Assembly: GCA_965279735.1 (NCBI GenBank)
Contig: OZ257260.1
Coordinates: 2,232,001 to 2,296,000, forward strand
DNA: 64,000 nt
From: CAIUGU01 sp965279735
GTDB taxonomy: Bacteria > Pseudomonadota > Gammaproteobacteria > Steroidobacterales > Steroidobacteraceae
Reading direction: 5' to 3'
Shown piece by piece: positions 25,927 through 34,955 of this stretch. The position numbers and the translations under genes were made by a program. The number at the start of each line of letters is the position of its first letter. Position 1 is the stretch's first letter. The notes below the pieces were generated by a model, which saw nothing but the letters and a program-made list of their open reading frames with translations, was not told the DNA's origin and made no database searches.

Positions 25927-27978
25927 CTAGAGGTTCAGGCCGCTGACTTTGCGGGCCGCGGGCGCGGGCCGTTCAGCGCTGCTCTCGATTTCAGGAGATT
26001 GGGTGATGGCGCGAAGAATGCCTTCCGGAAGGCGGAACCCGGCGACGGATTTGCGCAACTGCGTCGAGAGTTCCGCCAGCTTGCTGATGGAAGTCGAAGC
26101 AGCGGCCGTGTTCTCGGCTGACTGGGAGCTGATCTCCCTCAGCACCTGCATGTTGCGCGCAATGTTGCCGGAAGCGCCGGCTTGCTGGCGTGCGCTCGCC
26201 GAGATGTTCTGCACGAGACTTGCGATCTGGTTCGAGACCTGTTCGATTTCCTCGAGCGCCGCACCCGCGTTCTCCGCGAGCAACGCTCCTCCCACCACGT
26301 CAGTGGTACTGCGCTCCATCGAGACGACAGCTTCATTCGTGTCTGCCTGGATCGTCCGCACGAGCACGTCGATCTGTTTGGTGGCGTTGGCCGCCCGCTC
26401 GGCCAGACGCTGCACTTCGTCGGCAACCACCGCGAAACCCCGACCGGCCTCGCCCGCCATGGACGCCTGAATCGAAGCATTGAGCGCCAGGATGTTTGTC
26501 TGCTCGGCGATGTCATTGATCAGCTCGACGATGTTGCCGATTTCCTGCGAACTCTCGCCCAGCCGCTTGATGCGTTTCGAGGTTTCCTGGATGGTTTCGC
26601 GGATTGCGTTCATGCCATCGATCGTCCGGCGCACGGCATCGCCGCCCTTGTGGGCGATGTCCACAGAATGACGGGCCACATCGGCCGACCGTTCCGCGTT
26701 GCCGGAGACTTCCTCGACGGACGTCGCCATGGCTGCAACCGACTCGGATGCCGAGGCAATCTGCTTGGACTGCGCTACAGAGGCTTTTGCGAGGTGACTT
26801 GCGGTTGCCTGCGTCTGGCGTGCCGCGGAATCGAGCGTGATCGCCGTGCCATTGATGGTCGTCACCAGCTCACGCAACGCTTCAATGGCGTAGTTGATGG
26901 AGTCCGCGATGGCTCCGGTAATGTCCTCGCTCACGGTGGCCTGCACGGTCAGGTCGCCGTCCGCCAGACTGGATAGTTCGTCGAGCAGTCGCAGGATCGC
27001 TTCCTGGCTGCGTTCGTTCTGCTGGTCCTGCAGCAGCGCGGTCGCGCGGATATTGGCGACTTGTGCATAGGTCACCGCCGTGCCGATCAGAGCCAGCAGC
27101 GCGATGCCAAGCAGAACCGCCGGCAACCAGTGCAGCCAAGCGGGTGTCGCGGAGGCAGGTGCGGCTCCCACCGAATCACGCAAACCCGCGAAAAGAGCCG
27201 TGCTGCCCGTCCGCAGACCATCAGCCGCTTCATGAGCAGTACCCAGCGTTTCGGCAGAGGCAATCGCAGCCCGAACCTGCTCGTTCAGCTGGCCGTAGAG
27301 ATCGTTGACGACGTCAAGTCGCTGCAGGCCTTCCGGCGTGCTCACACGCGGCAGCGCGAGTCCCGAATCAATTCCCCGCAGCTCGCCGAGCACCTGGCCA
27401 AGATATTCAAGACCATCGGAAAGGCGCAGTGACAACATCGCCGCATCGCCCATGCCGGCGGACAGCGACGCGAGATCCTGATCGATACGGAGGCCGGTGA
27501 CTTCAAAACGTTCAAGCTGTGAGGTGAGGCGCTCGACCCCGGCAGCACCGAGAGTGCTCCCGACATTGCCCAGTCCTTCGAGCAGGCGCGGGATCAGCGC
27601 AGAAACTTCACGCGCGGCCGAACTTGTGCGGGTGCTCGCATCCTTCGCCCCGACAACGGTACTTGCCTGCTGGAGAAAGTTGGTCGCCGTATCCTGCAGG
27701 CCAGGAGCAAGACGGGGCGCAAGCGTCTCGAAGCGCGCGTGCGACTCGGCCAGGGCATCGAACGCGGCAACGTCGCCCGTCAGTGCAGTGCTCGCCTGCA
27801 ATGGCATGGCCTGCGACAACGCAAGCAGTTCTCCCACCTGACTGCCACCGGCGTTGTCGGCCGCTCCGCCGCTCATGCGATCGGCAAAGAAGAAAGCCAT
27901 TGCCGCCAGCACCACGCAGACCAGTGCCACGCCGATGAAGACAGGCAGGAATCTCACTCCTCGCATCTTGTCAGGCAT
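25927..27978 (-). CDS. pilJ: Methyl-accepting chemoreceptor of twitching motility
   Basis: The product is about 683 aa. It has an N-terminal transmembrane helix (FIGVALVCVVLAAMAFFFA), a long periplasmic helical sensor region, a second helix near residues 285-305 (WLPAVLLGIALLALIGTAV), a HAMP-like segment, and a cytoplasmic signalling domain with the hairpin tip INDIAEQTNILALNASIQA and GRGFAVVADEVQRLAERA. PilJ signals through PilI to ChpA. ATG 27978 was chosen; GTG 27987 and ATG 27966 are in frame. It sits in the canonical pilI-pilJ-chpA order. Confidence 0.94.
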   Translation of the reverse strand: MPDKMRGVRFLPVFIGVALVCVVLAAMAFFFADRMSGGAADNAGGSQVGELLALSQAMPLQASTALTGDVAAFDALAESHARFETLAPRLAPGLQDTATNFLQQASTVVGAKDASTRTSSAAREVSALIPRLLEGLGNVGSTLGAAGVERLTSQLERFEVTGLRIDQDLASLSAGMGDAAMLSLRLSDGLEYLGQVLGELRGIDSGLALPRVSTPEGLQRLDVVNDLYGQLNEQVRAAIASAETLGTAHEAADGLRTGSTALFAGLRDSVGAAPASATPAWLHWLPAVLLGIALLALIGTAVTYAQVANIRATALLQDQQNERSQEAILRLLDELSSLADGDLTVQATVSEDITGAIADSINYAIEALRELVTTINGTAITLDSAARQTQATASHLAKASVAQSKQIASASESVAAMATSVEEVSGNAERSADVARHSVDIAHKGGDAVRRTIDGMNAIRETIQETSKRIKRLGESSQEIGNIVELINDIAEQTNILALNASIQASMAGEAGRGFAVVADEVQRLAERAANATKQIDVLVRTIQADTNEAVVSMERSTTDVVGGALLAENAGAALEEIEQVSNQIASLVQNISASARQQAGASGNIARNMQVLREISSQSAENTAAASTSISKLAELSTQLRKSVAGFRLPEGILRAITQSPEIESSAERPAPAARKVSGLNL

Positions 27979-28045
27979 GGCACTCACTCTGTCCTGGCTC
28001 TCGTAACTGTCACTGTGATCTCGCTTTTAACCATGACCGACCGCA

Positions 28046-28612
28046 TCAGGAAGCGGCAGCACGCAGGAAGTCCGCGCTTTCGAGAAGGCCCCTGACGCTG
28101 AACACTGGCCAGACTTCCGCACCCCGCTTGAATGCGCCCGCCAGGTAGCGTTCGCAGCGAAGCAGCGTCGGCGGCACTTCTCCGGCGAACTCGCCGTCGG
28201 AGAACCGGCGGAACCCCAGCACTTCATCCACCATCAGGCCGCCCGGGATTTCGCGATGGTTGGCCACCAGCACGCGCGTGCTGCGTGCGGTAGTCGTCAC
28301 GCCGCCGCCCAGAAACGACCTGAGATCGACAACCGGCAATAACTGGCCCCGCACGTTGGCAAGCCCCCTGATCCAGGGCTTCGAACCCGGTACTCGAGTC
28401 AGCATCGCGGGGAAGCCCATGACTTCCCGCGTTTCCTCGCGGGCGACGAGGAAGTTCTCCGCGCCGAGGCGAAACGCGACACCGACCCATTCGCGGCCAA
28501 CACCCGACTCCCGCTCCTGACCGCTCTGGGCGATACGGCTCAATCGCTCGAGTTCACGCAGGAGCTCGAAGGGACGCTCCCTCAGGTTTTTAAGGCCTAA
28601 CGTGCCGGTCAT
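28046..28612 (-). CDS. pilI: CheW-like adaptor of twitching chemosensory system
   Basis: The product is 188 aa with one CheW domain (GVAFRLGAENFLVAREETREVM, WIRGLANVRGQLLPVVDLRSFLG). It links the PilJ receptor to the ChpA kinase. The first 40 residues form a family-typical helical extension (LRERPFELLRELERLSR). Position between pilH and pilJ confirms the assignment. ATG 28612 has only a poor Shine-Dalgarno. Confidence 0.93.
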   Translation of the reverse strand: MTGTLGLKNLRERPFELLRELERLSRIAQSGQERESGVGREWVGVAFRLGAENFLVAREETREVMGFPAMLTRVPGSKPWIRGLANVRGQLLPVVDLRSFLGGGVTTTARSTRVLVANHREIPGGLMVDEVLGFRRFSDGEFAGEVPPTLLRCERYLAGAFKRGAEVWPVFSVRGLLESADFLRAAAS

Positions 28613-28703
28613 CGGGCTGACATCGCGAGGTTACGCGCCGCAGGAGCGGGGAAGACGGAAATGGCGAAAAGGCTGGGTTGCATCAAAAGTTCGTCGCGAC
28701 AGG

Positions 28704-29069
28704 TCAGCCTGCGAGGGCCGCTTGCGCTTTCTCGATCAGGATATCCATGGACACCGGCTTGACGAGGTAGTCCACCGCGCCCTGGCGCATGCCCCAGATG
28801 CGATCCGTTTCCTGGTTCTTGGAAGTGACCATGATGACCGGGATGGAACGGGTATCCGGATCGGCCGACAGCTTGCGCGTCGCCTGGAATCCGTTGACGC
28901 CCGGCATGACGACATCCATGAAGATGAGGTCGGGCTTCATGACTTTTGCCTTGGCAAGAGCTTCGGCACCGTCGGCAGCCGCCGCGGTACGGAACCCATG
29001 CTTCTCGAGTGCCTGCTGCATGACATGCACTTCGGTCGGCGAATCGTCCACGATGAGGATCAATGCCAT
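28704..29069 (-). CDS. pilH: Response regulator of pilus retraction
   Basis: The product is 121 aa, a stand-alone receiver domain: acidic pocket in ILIVDDSPTE, phospho-acceptor Asp in LIFMDVVMPGVNGF, Thr in VIMVTSKNQ and Lys in YLVKPVS. In Pseudomonas, PilH affects PilT-driven retraction and phosphate flow in the pathway. The start ATG 29069 has a GGGGGG site. It follows pilG by 17 bp. Confidence 0.93.
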   Translation of the reverse strand: MALILIVDDSPTEVHVMQQALEKHGFRTAAAADGAEALAKAKVMKPDLIFMDVVMPGVNGFQATRKLSADPDTRSIPVIMVTSKNQETDRIWGMRQGAVDYLVKPVSMDILIEKAQAALAG

Positions 29070-29086
29070 GGAGCCCCCCCTGCCTG

Positions 29087-29500
29087 TTACCTGCCCGCCT
29101 GGTTTACGTGCGTATCGATGGCACTCAGCAGCTCGTCCTTGGTGAACGGCTTCGTCAGATAGTGCTCGGAACCGACGATGCGGCCGCGGGCACGGTCGAA
29201 CAGGCCGTCCTTGCTGGACAGCATGATCACCGGGATCGTCCTGAAAACCTTGTTGTGCTTGATAAGGGAACAGGTCTGATAGCCGTCAAGCCGCGGCATC
29301 ATGATGTCCACGAAAACGATGTCCGGCTGGTGATCGGCTATCTTGGACAGCGCGTCGAACCCGTCGACGGCCGTAAAGACCTCGCAACCTTCCTTGGACA
29401 AGAGGGTTTCCGCCGTCCGGCGGATGGTCTTGCTGTCGTCGATGACCAGCACCTTCAACCCTGCGAGCCTCGGGCGCTCACTAGCTGCAGCAACTTCCAT
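29087..29500 (-). CDS. pilG: Response regulator of pilus extension
   Basis: The product is 137 aa: a short N-terminal extension then a receiver domain (VLVIDDSKTIRR, phospho-Asp in IVFVDIMMPRLDGYQ, VIMLSSKDGLFDRARGR, YLTKPFTKDEL). PilG is the CheY-like output that promotes pilus extension through PilB in Pseudomonas. It is the first gene of the chp operon; a GAGGAA Shine-Dalgarno precedes ATG 29500. The 271-bp gap to the divergent gshB must hold both promoters, but I see no convincing sigma-70 pair. Confidence 0.93.
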   Translation of the reverse strand: MEVAAASERPRLAGLKVLVIDDSKTIRRTAETLLSKEGCEVFTAVDGFDALSKIADHQPDIVFVDIMMPRLDGYQTCSLIKHNKVFRTIPVIMLSSKDGLFDRARGRIVGSEHYLTKPFTKDELLSAIDTHVNQAGR

Positions 29501-29771
29501 TGGCGTTCCTCTTCCCCATCCCGGTCTCGGGTGGCATCAGACTTCAGGCTCGGCAGCTCAAGACAGGTGAAATTCACCGCTGCAGGTAACGGGCGGGTTT
29601 TAACATATTGATCAGACGCCTGCCATTGGCTGCGCTCGTATAGTATGAAGCCCGTCACAAGGAGTTCCGGCTGCATGCGGCCCCGGAAGACTGCGCCCCT
29701 CGCAGCCGATTATGAGCGCCGGGCCAAGGCACAAAAGTAGAACTCCGTCACTGATTCTGTGGAGCATCGGA

Positions 29772-30749
29772 ATGGCAAGAGACCCCGTGCGGCTGGCCGT
29801 CGTCATGGATCCCATCGATCACATCAAGCCGGCGAAGGACACCACGCTGGCCATGCTGCTCGCTGCGCAGAAGCGCCAATGGGAACTCCTCTACATGGAG
29901 CAGTCCGACCTCTGGCTGGACAATGGCGTCGCCTGGGGCAGGGTCCGGCCCGTCACGGTGCGCGACGATCTCAAGGACTGGTACACGCTGGGCGCGCCCC
30001 GGAATGAACGCCTCGGCAGCCTTGACGCCATCCTGATGCGCAAGGATCCGCCCTTCGACCTTGAATACATCTATTCCACTTACATCCTGGAGCGCGCTGA
30101 GCTGGCGGGAGCCTTGCTCGTCAACCGTCCCCAAGGGCTCAGGGACATGAACGAGAAGGTCTATACGGCGTGGTTTCCCGAGTGCTGCGCGCCAACCCTG
30201 ATCACCCGCGACATGTCGCAGATGCGGGCGTTCCTCGACCAGCACGAGCACATCGTCTGCAAACCGCTCGACGGGATGGGTGGAAGATCCATCTTCGTGG
30301 TTCGCCAGGGCGACAAGAACGCGTCGGTGATCTTCGAAACGCTCACTGGCAGCGGCACTCACTACGCCATCGCCCAGAAATACCTGCCGGACATCGTCAC
30401 CGGGGGTGATTCCCGCGTGCTGGTCATCGACGGCGAACCGGTGCCCTACGCGCTGGCCCGCATTCCCGACGCGAGTGACAACCGCGGCAATCTCGCCGCC
30501 GGTGCCAAAGGCCAGGGCCGGCCGCTGAATGACCGCGATCGCTGGCTCGTGAGCCAGATCGGTCCGGCCTTGAGGGACCGCGGCATGCTCTTCGTCGGGC
30601 TGGATGTCATCGGCGGCTATGTCACGGAGATCAACGTGACGAGCCCGACCGGCGTCCGCGAGCTCGACAAGCAGTTCAAGCTGGAGATCGCGAGCCTGCT
30701 CATGGATGCGATCGAGAAGCGGCTCGTGGCTCGCGGCACAACGGCCTAG
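29772..30749 (+). CDS. gshB: Glutathione synthetase
   Basis: ATG 29772 with GGAG 7 bp upstream gives 325 aa, close to E. coli GshB. The N-terminal MDPIDHIKPAKDTTLAMLLAAQ and the ATP-grasp segments ICKPLDGMGGRSIF, GGDSRVLVIDGEP and ITEINV-like TEINVTSPTGVREL are diagnostic. It joins gamma-glutamylcysteine and glycine using ATP. Its location next to pilG is conserved in Pseudomonas. Confidence 0.97.
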   Translation: MARDPVRLAVVMDPIDHIKPAKDTTLAMLLAAQKRQWELLYMEQSDLWLDNGVAWGRVRPVTVRDDLKDWYTLGAPRNERLGSLDAILMRKDPPFDLEYIYSTYILERAELAGALLVNRPQGLRDMNEKVYTAWFPECCAPTLITRDMSQMRAFLDQHEHIVCKPLDGMGGRSIFVVRQGDKNASVIFETLTGSGTHYAIAQKYLPDIVTGGDSRVLVIDGEPVPYALARIPDASDNRGNLAAGAKGQGRPLNDRDRWLVSQIGPALRDRGMLFVGLDVIGGYVTEINVTSPTGVRELDKQFKLEIASLLMDAIEKRLVARGTTA

Positions 30750-30770
30750 CGTCTTCTGCCCCGCAACGGC

Positions 30771-31850
30771 ATGGCGAACGGGCGGCGCGTGTCCTTGTTC
30801 GAATCGTGCCATGTGGCGCTGCCGATGGCCGTTGCGCTGGTTTGCCTTTCATTTGCGGCCTGTGCTCCGCCGCCCGGGGTTCATACCGTCCAGTTCCTGG
30901 CCATGGGGACGAACGTATCGATCACCATTGTCGAGCCCATTCCCGCCGGGTTGCCCACTGCTTTGAGCGATATCGAGGTGCAGATGCAGCGCCTGGGTCA
31001 CGAGTGGTACCCGTGGACTCCTGATGGCTCCGGTGAACTGGCGCAGGTGAACGCCTCCATCGCGGAGGGAAAGACCAGGGAGGTTTCGCCAGAGCTCGCA
31101 TCCCTTCTCGCAACGGCTCAATCGCTTGCTGCCGCGAGCGACGGGCGTTTTGATCCCGCGGTCGGGTCGCTGGTTGAACTGTGGGGATTCACAACCGGAA
31201 TGCGGGATACAGCCACCCTCCCTGATCGGGTCGTGCTCGATGAGTGGGTGAAAGCCCATCCCACGTTTGCAGATCTTTTCATTCAGGGCACCACCGTCGG
31301 CAGCCGGAATCGCATGCTCAAACTCGATCTTGGCGCAATCGCCAAAGGACGCGTGGTAGATATTGCAGTCAGCGAGCTCCAGAAAGCCGGCGTCACTCAT
31401 GCACTCGTGACAGCCGGAGGCAACGTCCACGCCCTCGGCATCGCGCCCGAACACCCCTGGCGAATCGCGATCCGTGACCCGCGGGGTCCGGGGATTCTTG
31501 GCTGGGTCGATCTGAACGACGGAGAAAGCATCGATACGTCGGGAGACTACGAACGCTTTGCCATCGTCGATGGCCGGCGCATTCACCATCTGCTCGATCC
31601 CCGAACCGGCTCTCCAGCCGACCACACAGCGGCCATCACGGTCATCGCCGCCAACGGAACGCTCGCCGACGCCGCTGCCACGGCATTGTTTGTCGCCGGA
31701 CCCGACGCATGGCGGGAGGTCGCCCGCCAACTCGGGATCGACGCAGTGCTGAGGATCGACACCGCAGGACGAATGGAAGCTACGTCCAGCATGGCTGCGC
31801 GCGTCAGCTGGAATACCGGAAACGCACACGCACTCACCATCGTGGACTGA
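30771..31850 (+). CDS. apbE: ApbE-family FAD:protein FMN transferase lipoprotein
   Basis: The product is 359 aa with a lipoprotein signal (LSFAAC, Cys31). Core motifs include FLAMGTNVSITI, the flavin-site LKLDLGAIAKGRVVD, VTAGGNVHALG, a DTSGDYERF loop and HHLLDPRTGSPA. ApbE enzymes attach FMN covalently to threonine of Rnf/Nqr-type proteins in the periplasm. The gene lies between gshB and tonB (21 bp after gshB); I do not recall it there in Pseudomonas, so it may be a lineage insertion. The target flavoprotein is not in the window. Confidence 0.92.
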   Translation: MANGRRVSLFESCHVALPMAVALVCLSFAACAPPPGVHTVQFLAMGTNVSITIVEPIPAGLPTALSDIEVQMQRLGHEWYPWTPDGSGELAQVNASIAEGKTREVSPELASLLATAQSLAAASDGRFDPAVGSLVELWGFTTGMRDTATLPDRVVLDEWVKAHPTFADLFIQGTTVGSRNRMLKLDLGAIAKGRVVDIAVSELQKAGVTHALVTAGGNVHALGIAPEHPWRIAIRDPRGPGILGWVDLNDGESIDTSGDYERFAIVDGRRIHHLLDPRTGSPADHTAAITVIAANGTLADAAATALFVAGPDAWREVARQLGIDAVLRIDTAGRMEATSSMAARVSWNTGNAHALTIVD

Positions 31851-31890
31851 CCCCGATTCAGATCGGTCCGTCGTCACATATACTCGCGCC

Positions 31891-32859
31891 ATGGTGAACT
31901 CATCCCTGTCAGCCAATGCCGCAGCCGATGCAGAGCAGGATGCCAGGCTGTCCGTTTCGCCCTTCGGCCGTGCCACGATAGCAAGTGCCAGCGACCGACT
32001 GACTACCACGCTTTTTCTGGTCGCGCTCCTGCATGGCATCGTGATCATCGGCATCAGCTTCAAGGCGTTGACGCAGCCCGAGGTTCGCTCGGCGCCCACA
32101 CTTGAAGTTCTCCTGCTGACCACCGGCGGGCGCAACGAAGGAGACAATCTCGACGCCCGTTACCTTGCACAGCGCAGCCAAGCCGGCGCCGGGACCACGG
32201 AAGAGCGTGTTCGCGCAGCGAGCCCGGAATCGTCAATGTTCCCGGCAGCAATCGAAGGCAGCGCGCAGGGATCAGGCGTCGAGTACAAGGAAGCGGTCGA
32301 GGGTAGCCCCGCGCGTGAAATACTGTCGAGTCGCGCGGATCGCGCCGATGTGAGCCTGCAAAGCGGTCGTAACCAGCCTGCACGGGAGAGCGAAACACCG
32401 ATTGCGCTGGTCCCCACGCCTCCCAGCCCCGTGATCGCGAGCGCTGCCGATGAAGCGCTGCGCTTGAGAGGCAATACCAGCCGCGAGCTCGAGATCAGGG
32501 CCGACACGCGCGAATCCGCACTGGCCCCCTACCTCGACGGCTGGAAGCGCAAGATCGAACGGATCGGCACGTTGAACTACCCGCGCGATTCGCGCCGGCA
32601 GCGCATGTCCGGCAACCCGGTGCTTGCCGTTACCATCCGCGCGGATGGCACCCTCAAGGACATCTCGGTGCAACAGTCGAGCGGCCACAAGGAAATCGAC
32701 CAGGCCGCACTCAACATACTCAAGCTCGCATCGCCGTTCGATCCCTTTCCTGCGCAGCTCCGGCAGAAATACGACCAGTTGCGCTTCGCCTACGAGTGGC
32801 AGTTCCTCGGTGACCAGGCCGCAGGCAGCCTCAATGTCGAGCTCGCCCCAGGCGGTTGA
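31891..32859 (+). CDS. tonB: TonB-family energy transducer
   Basis: The product is 322 aa. A cytoplasmic N-terminus of about 38 residues precedes one transmembrane helix (LFLVALLHGIVIIGISF). A long periplasmic linker follows, then a C-terminal TonB domain from about residue 220 (YLDGWKRKIERIGTLNYP, LAVTIRADGTLKDISVQQSSG, AALNILKLASPFDPFP). The equivalent gene in P. aeruginosa (tonB3, same neighbourhood) is needed for twitching. No exbB or exbD is nearby. Confidence 0.9.
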   Translation: MVNSSLSANAAADAEQDARLSVSPFGRATIASASDRLTTTLFLVALLHGIVIIGISFKALTQPEVRSAPTLEVLLLTTGGRNEGDNLDARYLAQRSQAGAGTTEERVRAASPESSMFPAAIEGSAQGSGVEYKEAVEGSPAREILSSRADRADVSLQSGRNQPARESETPIALVPTPPSPVIASAADEALRLRGNTSRELEIRADTRESALAPYLDGWKRKIERIGTLNYPRDSRRQRMSGNPVLAVTIRADGTLKDISVQQSSGHKEIDQAALNILKLASPFDPFPAQLRQKYDQLRFAYEWQFLGDQAAGSLNVELAPGG

Positions 32860-32911
32860 ACGCGAGGGATTTCAGCTTGAGCCAGGAGGCAGTAGGCGGG
32901 ATACTGCGCCC

Positions 32912-33478
32912 ATGTCCTCGCCCGACTTCCTGACGAACCAGTTCCTGATCGCCATGCCGGCGATGGCAGACGAGAACTTCTCCCAGACAGTCACTTTCAT
33001 CTGCGAGCACAACCCCCAGGGCGCCCTCGGCATCATCATCAACCGGCCGCTTGAGATGCGCCTGAGCGATGTGTTCAAGCAGCTGAAGTTGCCCACGACA
33101 CGGGAACCCGTCTCAAGCCAGCCCGTTCTCCAGGGCGGACCGGTGCAAACCGATCGCGGGTTCGTCGTGCATAGGGCACAGAGCCGTGACTGGGACTCGA
33201 CCTTGCGTGTGTCAGACCAGATCCACGTCACGACCTCGCGGGATATCCTGGATGCGATGGCTAGAGGCGAAGGACCGACAGAAGCTTTCGTGGCGCTGGG
33301 TTACGCCGGCTGGGAAGCCGGTCAGCTGGAAAGCGAAATGGTCCAGAACGCCTGGCTCAGCGTGGGAGCGGACCCCGAGGTTCTCTTCACCATTCCCTTC
33401 GAAGATCGCTGGCACGCAGCGGGCCGGCTGCTCGGCGTCAATCTGGCCACCTTGAGTCCGCATGCCGGCCACGCCTGA
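32912..33478 (+). CDS. algH: YqgE/AlgH family protein
   Basis: The product is 188 aa and matches UPF0301: FLTNQFLIAMPAMADENF, YICEH-like FICEHNPQGALGIIINRP, VLQGGPVQTDRGFVVH, ALGYAGWEAGQLESEM and NAWL. Its molecular role is unsettled; it was named for an alginate-regulation phenotype in Pseudomonas. It overlaps ruvX by 17 bp, the usual pairing. Confidence 0.95.
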   Translation: MSSPDFLTNQFLIAMPAMADENFSQTVTFICEHNPQGALGIIINRPLEMRLSDVFKQLKLPTTREPVSSQPVLQGGPVQTDRGFVVHRAQSRDWDSTLRVSDQIHVTTSRDILDAMARGEGPTEAFVALGYAGWEAGQLESEMVQNAWLSVGADPEVLFTIPFEDRWHAAGRLLGVNLATLSPHAGHA

Positions 33479-33929
33479 CCTTCATGACAAGGTGCGCTCG
33501 CCCGAGCTGATCCTCGCATTTGATTTCGGTACGCGGCGGATTGGCGTGGCGGCCGGAGATACGTTGACCCGGACGGCTCGTCCGCTCACTGTCCTTGAAG
33601 TCCATGGGACACTGCCTTGGTCCGCGATCGACAGGCTCATCGCAGACTACACGCCGGCCCAGATTGTGGTCGGACTTCCCTATAATATGGACGGCACCGA
33701 AACGGGGATGACCGTACCCGTCAGGCTCTTCAGCCAGGAACTCGCAGCCCGCCTGCATCTGCCCGTGCACCTCGTCGACGAGCGCTTGAGTTCGCGTGAC
33801 GCGGAAGCGGAACTGCGGGTGGCGCGTTCCACCGGGCTGAAACGCAAACGGGTGACGCACGCCGATGTCGACCGAGTCGCCGCGAAGGTCATTCTGGAAC
33901 GATGGTTTGCCGAATATCCCGCCGGCTGA
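33462..33929 (+). CDS. ruvX: RuvX/YqgF family 16S rRNA-processing nuclease / resolvase
   Basis: The product is 155 aa with an RNase H-like fold: AFDFGTRRIGVAAGD, IVVGLPYNMDGTE and LVDERLSSRDAE carry the acidic catalytic residues. Family members act in pre-16S rRNA 5' maturation or as Holliday-junction resolvases. ATG 33462 lies inside the end of algH, so the two are co-translated. Confidence 0.95.
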   Translation: MPATPDLHDKVRSPELILAFDFGTRRIGVAAGDTLTRTARPLTVLEVHGTLPWSAIDRLIADYTPAQIVVGLPYNMDGTETGMTVPVRLFSQELAARLHLPVHLVDERLSSRDAEAELRVARSTGLKRKRVTHADVDRVAAKVILERWFAEYPAG

Positions 33930-33956
33930 GGCGGGATCGAAAACAGCAGGAACACC

Positions 33957-34955
33957 TTGAGCAAGCGACCCACCCCCGGGCTCGAGCAGGACAGCCAGCG
34001 CGGACATGACGGCCGGCTCCGCCATCTGATTTCACTCGCCGGCCTGTCCCGCACCGAACTGACGGAACTGCTGGATCTTTCGCAGTTCTACGTGCGCACA
34101 CCCGGCGAACTGCCGGCCCGCGACCAGAGCCTGGCCGGGCACACGGTGGCGAACCTCTTCTTCGAACCCAGCACCCGGACCCGGGTGTCATTCGAGCTGG
34201 CTGCCCGCCGCCTGGGTGCGGATGTGGTGAACCTGGACATGCATTCGTCCTCCCGCGTGAAGGGAGAAACCGTCCTCGACACGATTTACACGTTGCAGGC
34301 CATGCATGCCGATGTCCTCGTCATGCGCGACGCAGAGCCCGGCCTTCCCGCCTTCATCGCAGGTCGTGTCGCACCACATGTCAGCATCCTGAACGCAGGC
34401 GAGGCGCATCTCTCGCATCCCACCCAGGGCCTCCTGGACGCGCTGACCATCCGGCAACACAAAGGGGAGTTCGGCGCGCTGAAGGTGCTGCTCGTCGGTG
34501 ATCTCGCCCATTCACGGGTCGCCCGCTCGGCCTGGCAGGCGCTTGCTACGCTCGGCACCGGTGAGATCCGTCTCGCAGGACCGGAACATCTACTCCCCGA
34601 GGCCAGCGAATTCACGGGTGTCACCCGATTCACGGACATCGACAAGGCACTCGCCGATGTGGATGTCGTGATGGCGTTGCGCATCCAGACAGAGCGCATG
34701 AGCGCCGCGCACATTCCAGACAATGCCGCCTATTGCCGCGAATTCGGCATCACAGCCGAACGCCTGAAGCTTGCGAAGCCGGATGCCATCGTGATGCATC
34801 CCGGCCCCATGAACCGGGGTGTCGAGATCACTGCGGAAGTGGCCGATGGTCCGCAATCCGTCATCCAGGCCCAGGTGACCAACGGCGTTGCCGTCCGCAT
34901 GGCAGTCCTGGCAACGATCGTCCGGAATGCCCATTCACAGCGGAAGGCGCCATGA
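33957..34955 (+). CDS. pyrB: Aspartate carbamoyltransferase catalytic subunit
   Basis: The product is 332 aa. Carbamoyl-phosphate loop FFEPSTRTRVSFE, LDMHSSSRVKGET, the aspartate-site HPTQGLLDALTI and HPGPMNRGVEI motifs are complete. It makes carbamoyl aspartate, the first committed pyrimidine step. The start is TTG 33957 with an AGGA site. In Pseudomonas, pyrR precedes and a pyrC-like gene follows; here ruvX precedes directly and pyrK follows. Confidence 0.96.
   Translation: MSKRPTPGLEQDSQRGHDGRLRHLISLAGLSRTELTELLDLSQFYVRTPGELPARDQSLAGHTVANLFFEPSTRTRVSFELAARRLGADVVNLDMHSSSRVKGETVLDTIYTLQAMHADVLVMRDAEPGLPAFIAGRVAPHVSILNAGEAHLSHPTQGLLDALTIRQHKGEFGALKVLLVGDLAHSRVARSAWQALATLGTGEIRLAGPEHLLPEASEFTGVTRFTDIDKALADVDVVMALRIQTERMSAAHIPDNAAYCREFGITAERLKLAKPDAIVMHPGPMNRGVEITAEVADGPQSVIQAQVTNGVAVRMAVLATIVRNAHSQRKAP

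Noticed and set aside
24759..25946. 395-codon plus-strand frame opposite the chpA 5' end
   Set aside because: Antisense shadow running across the chpA start; composition rich in Arg, Gln and Gly with no motif.
29501..29771. Sigma-70 or sigma-54 promoters between pilG and gshB
   Set aside because: TATAGT near 29640 lacks a -35 at proper spacing, and no GG-N10-GC pair stood out; the promoters must exist but cannot be placed.
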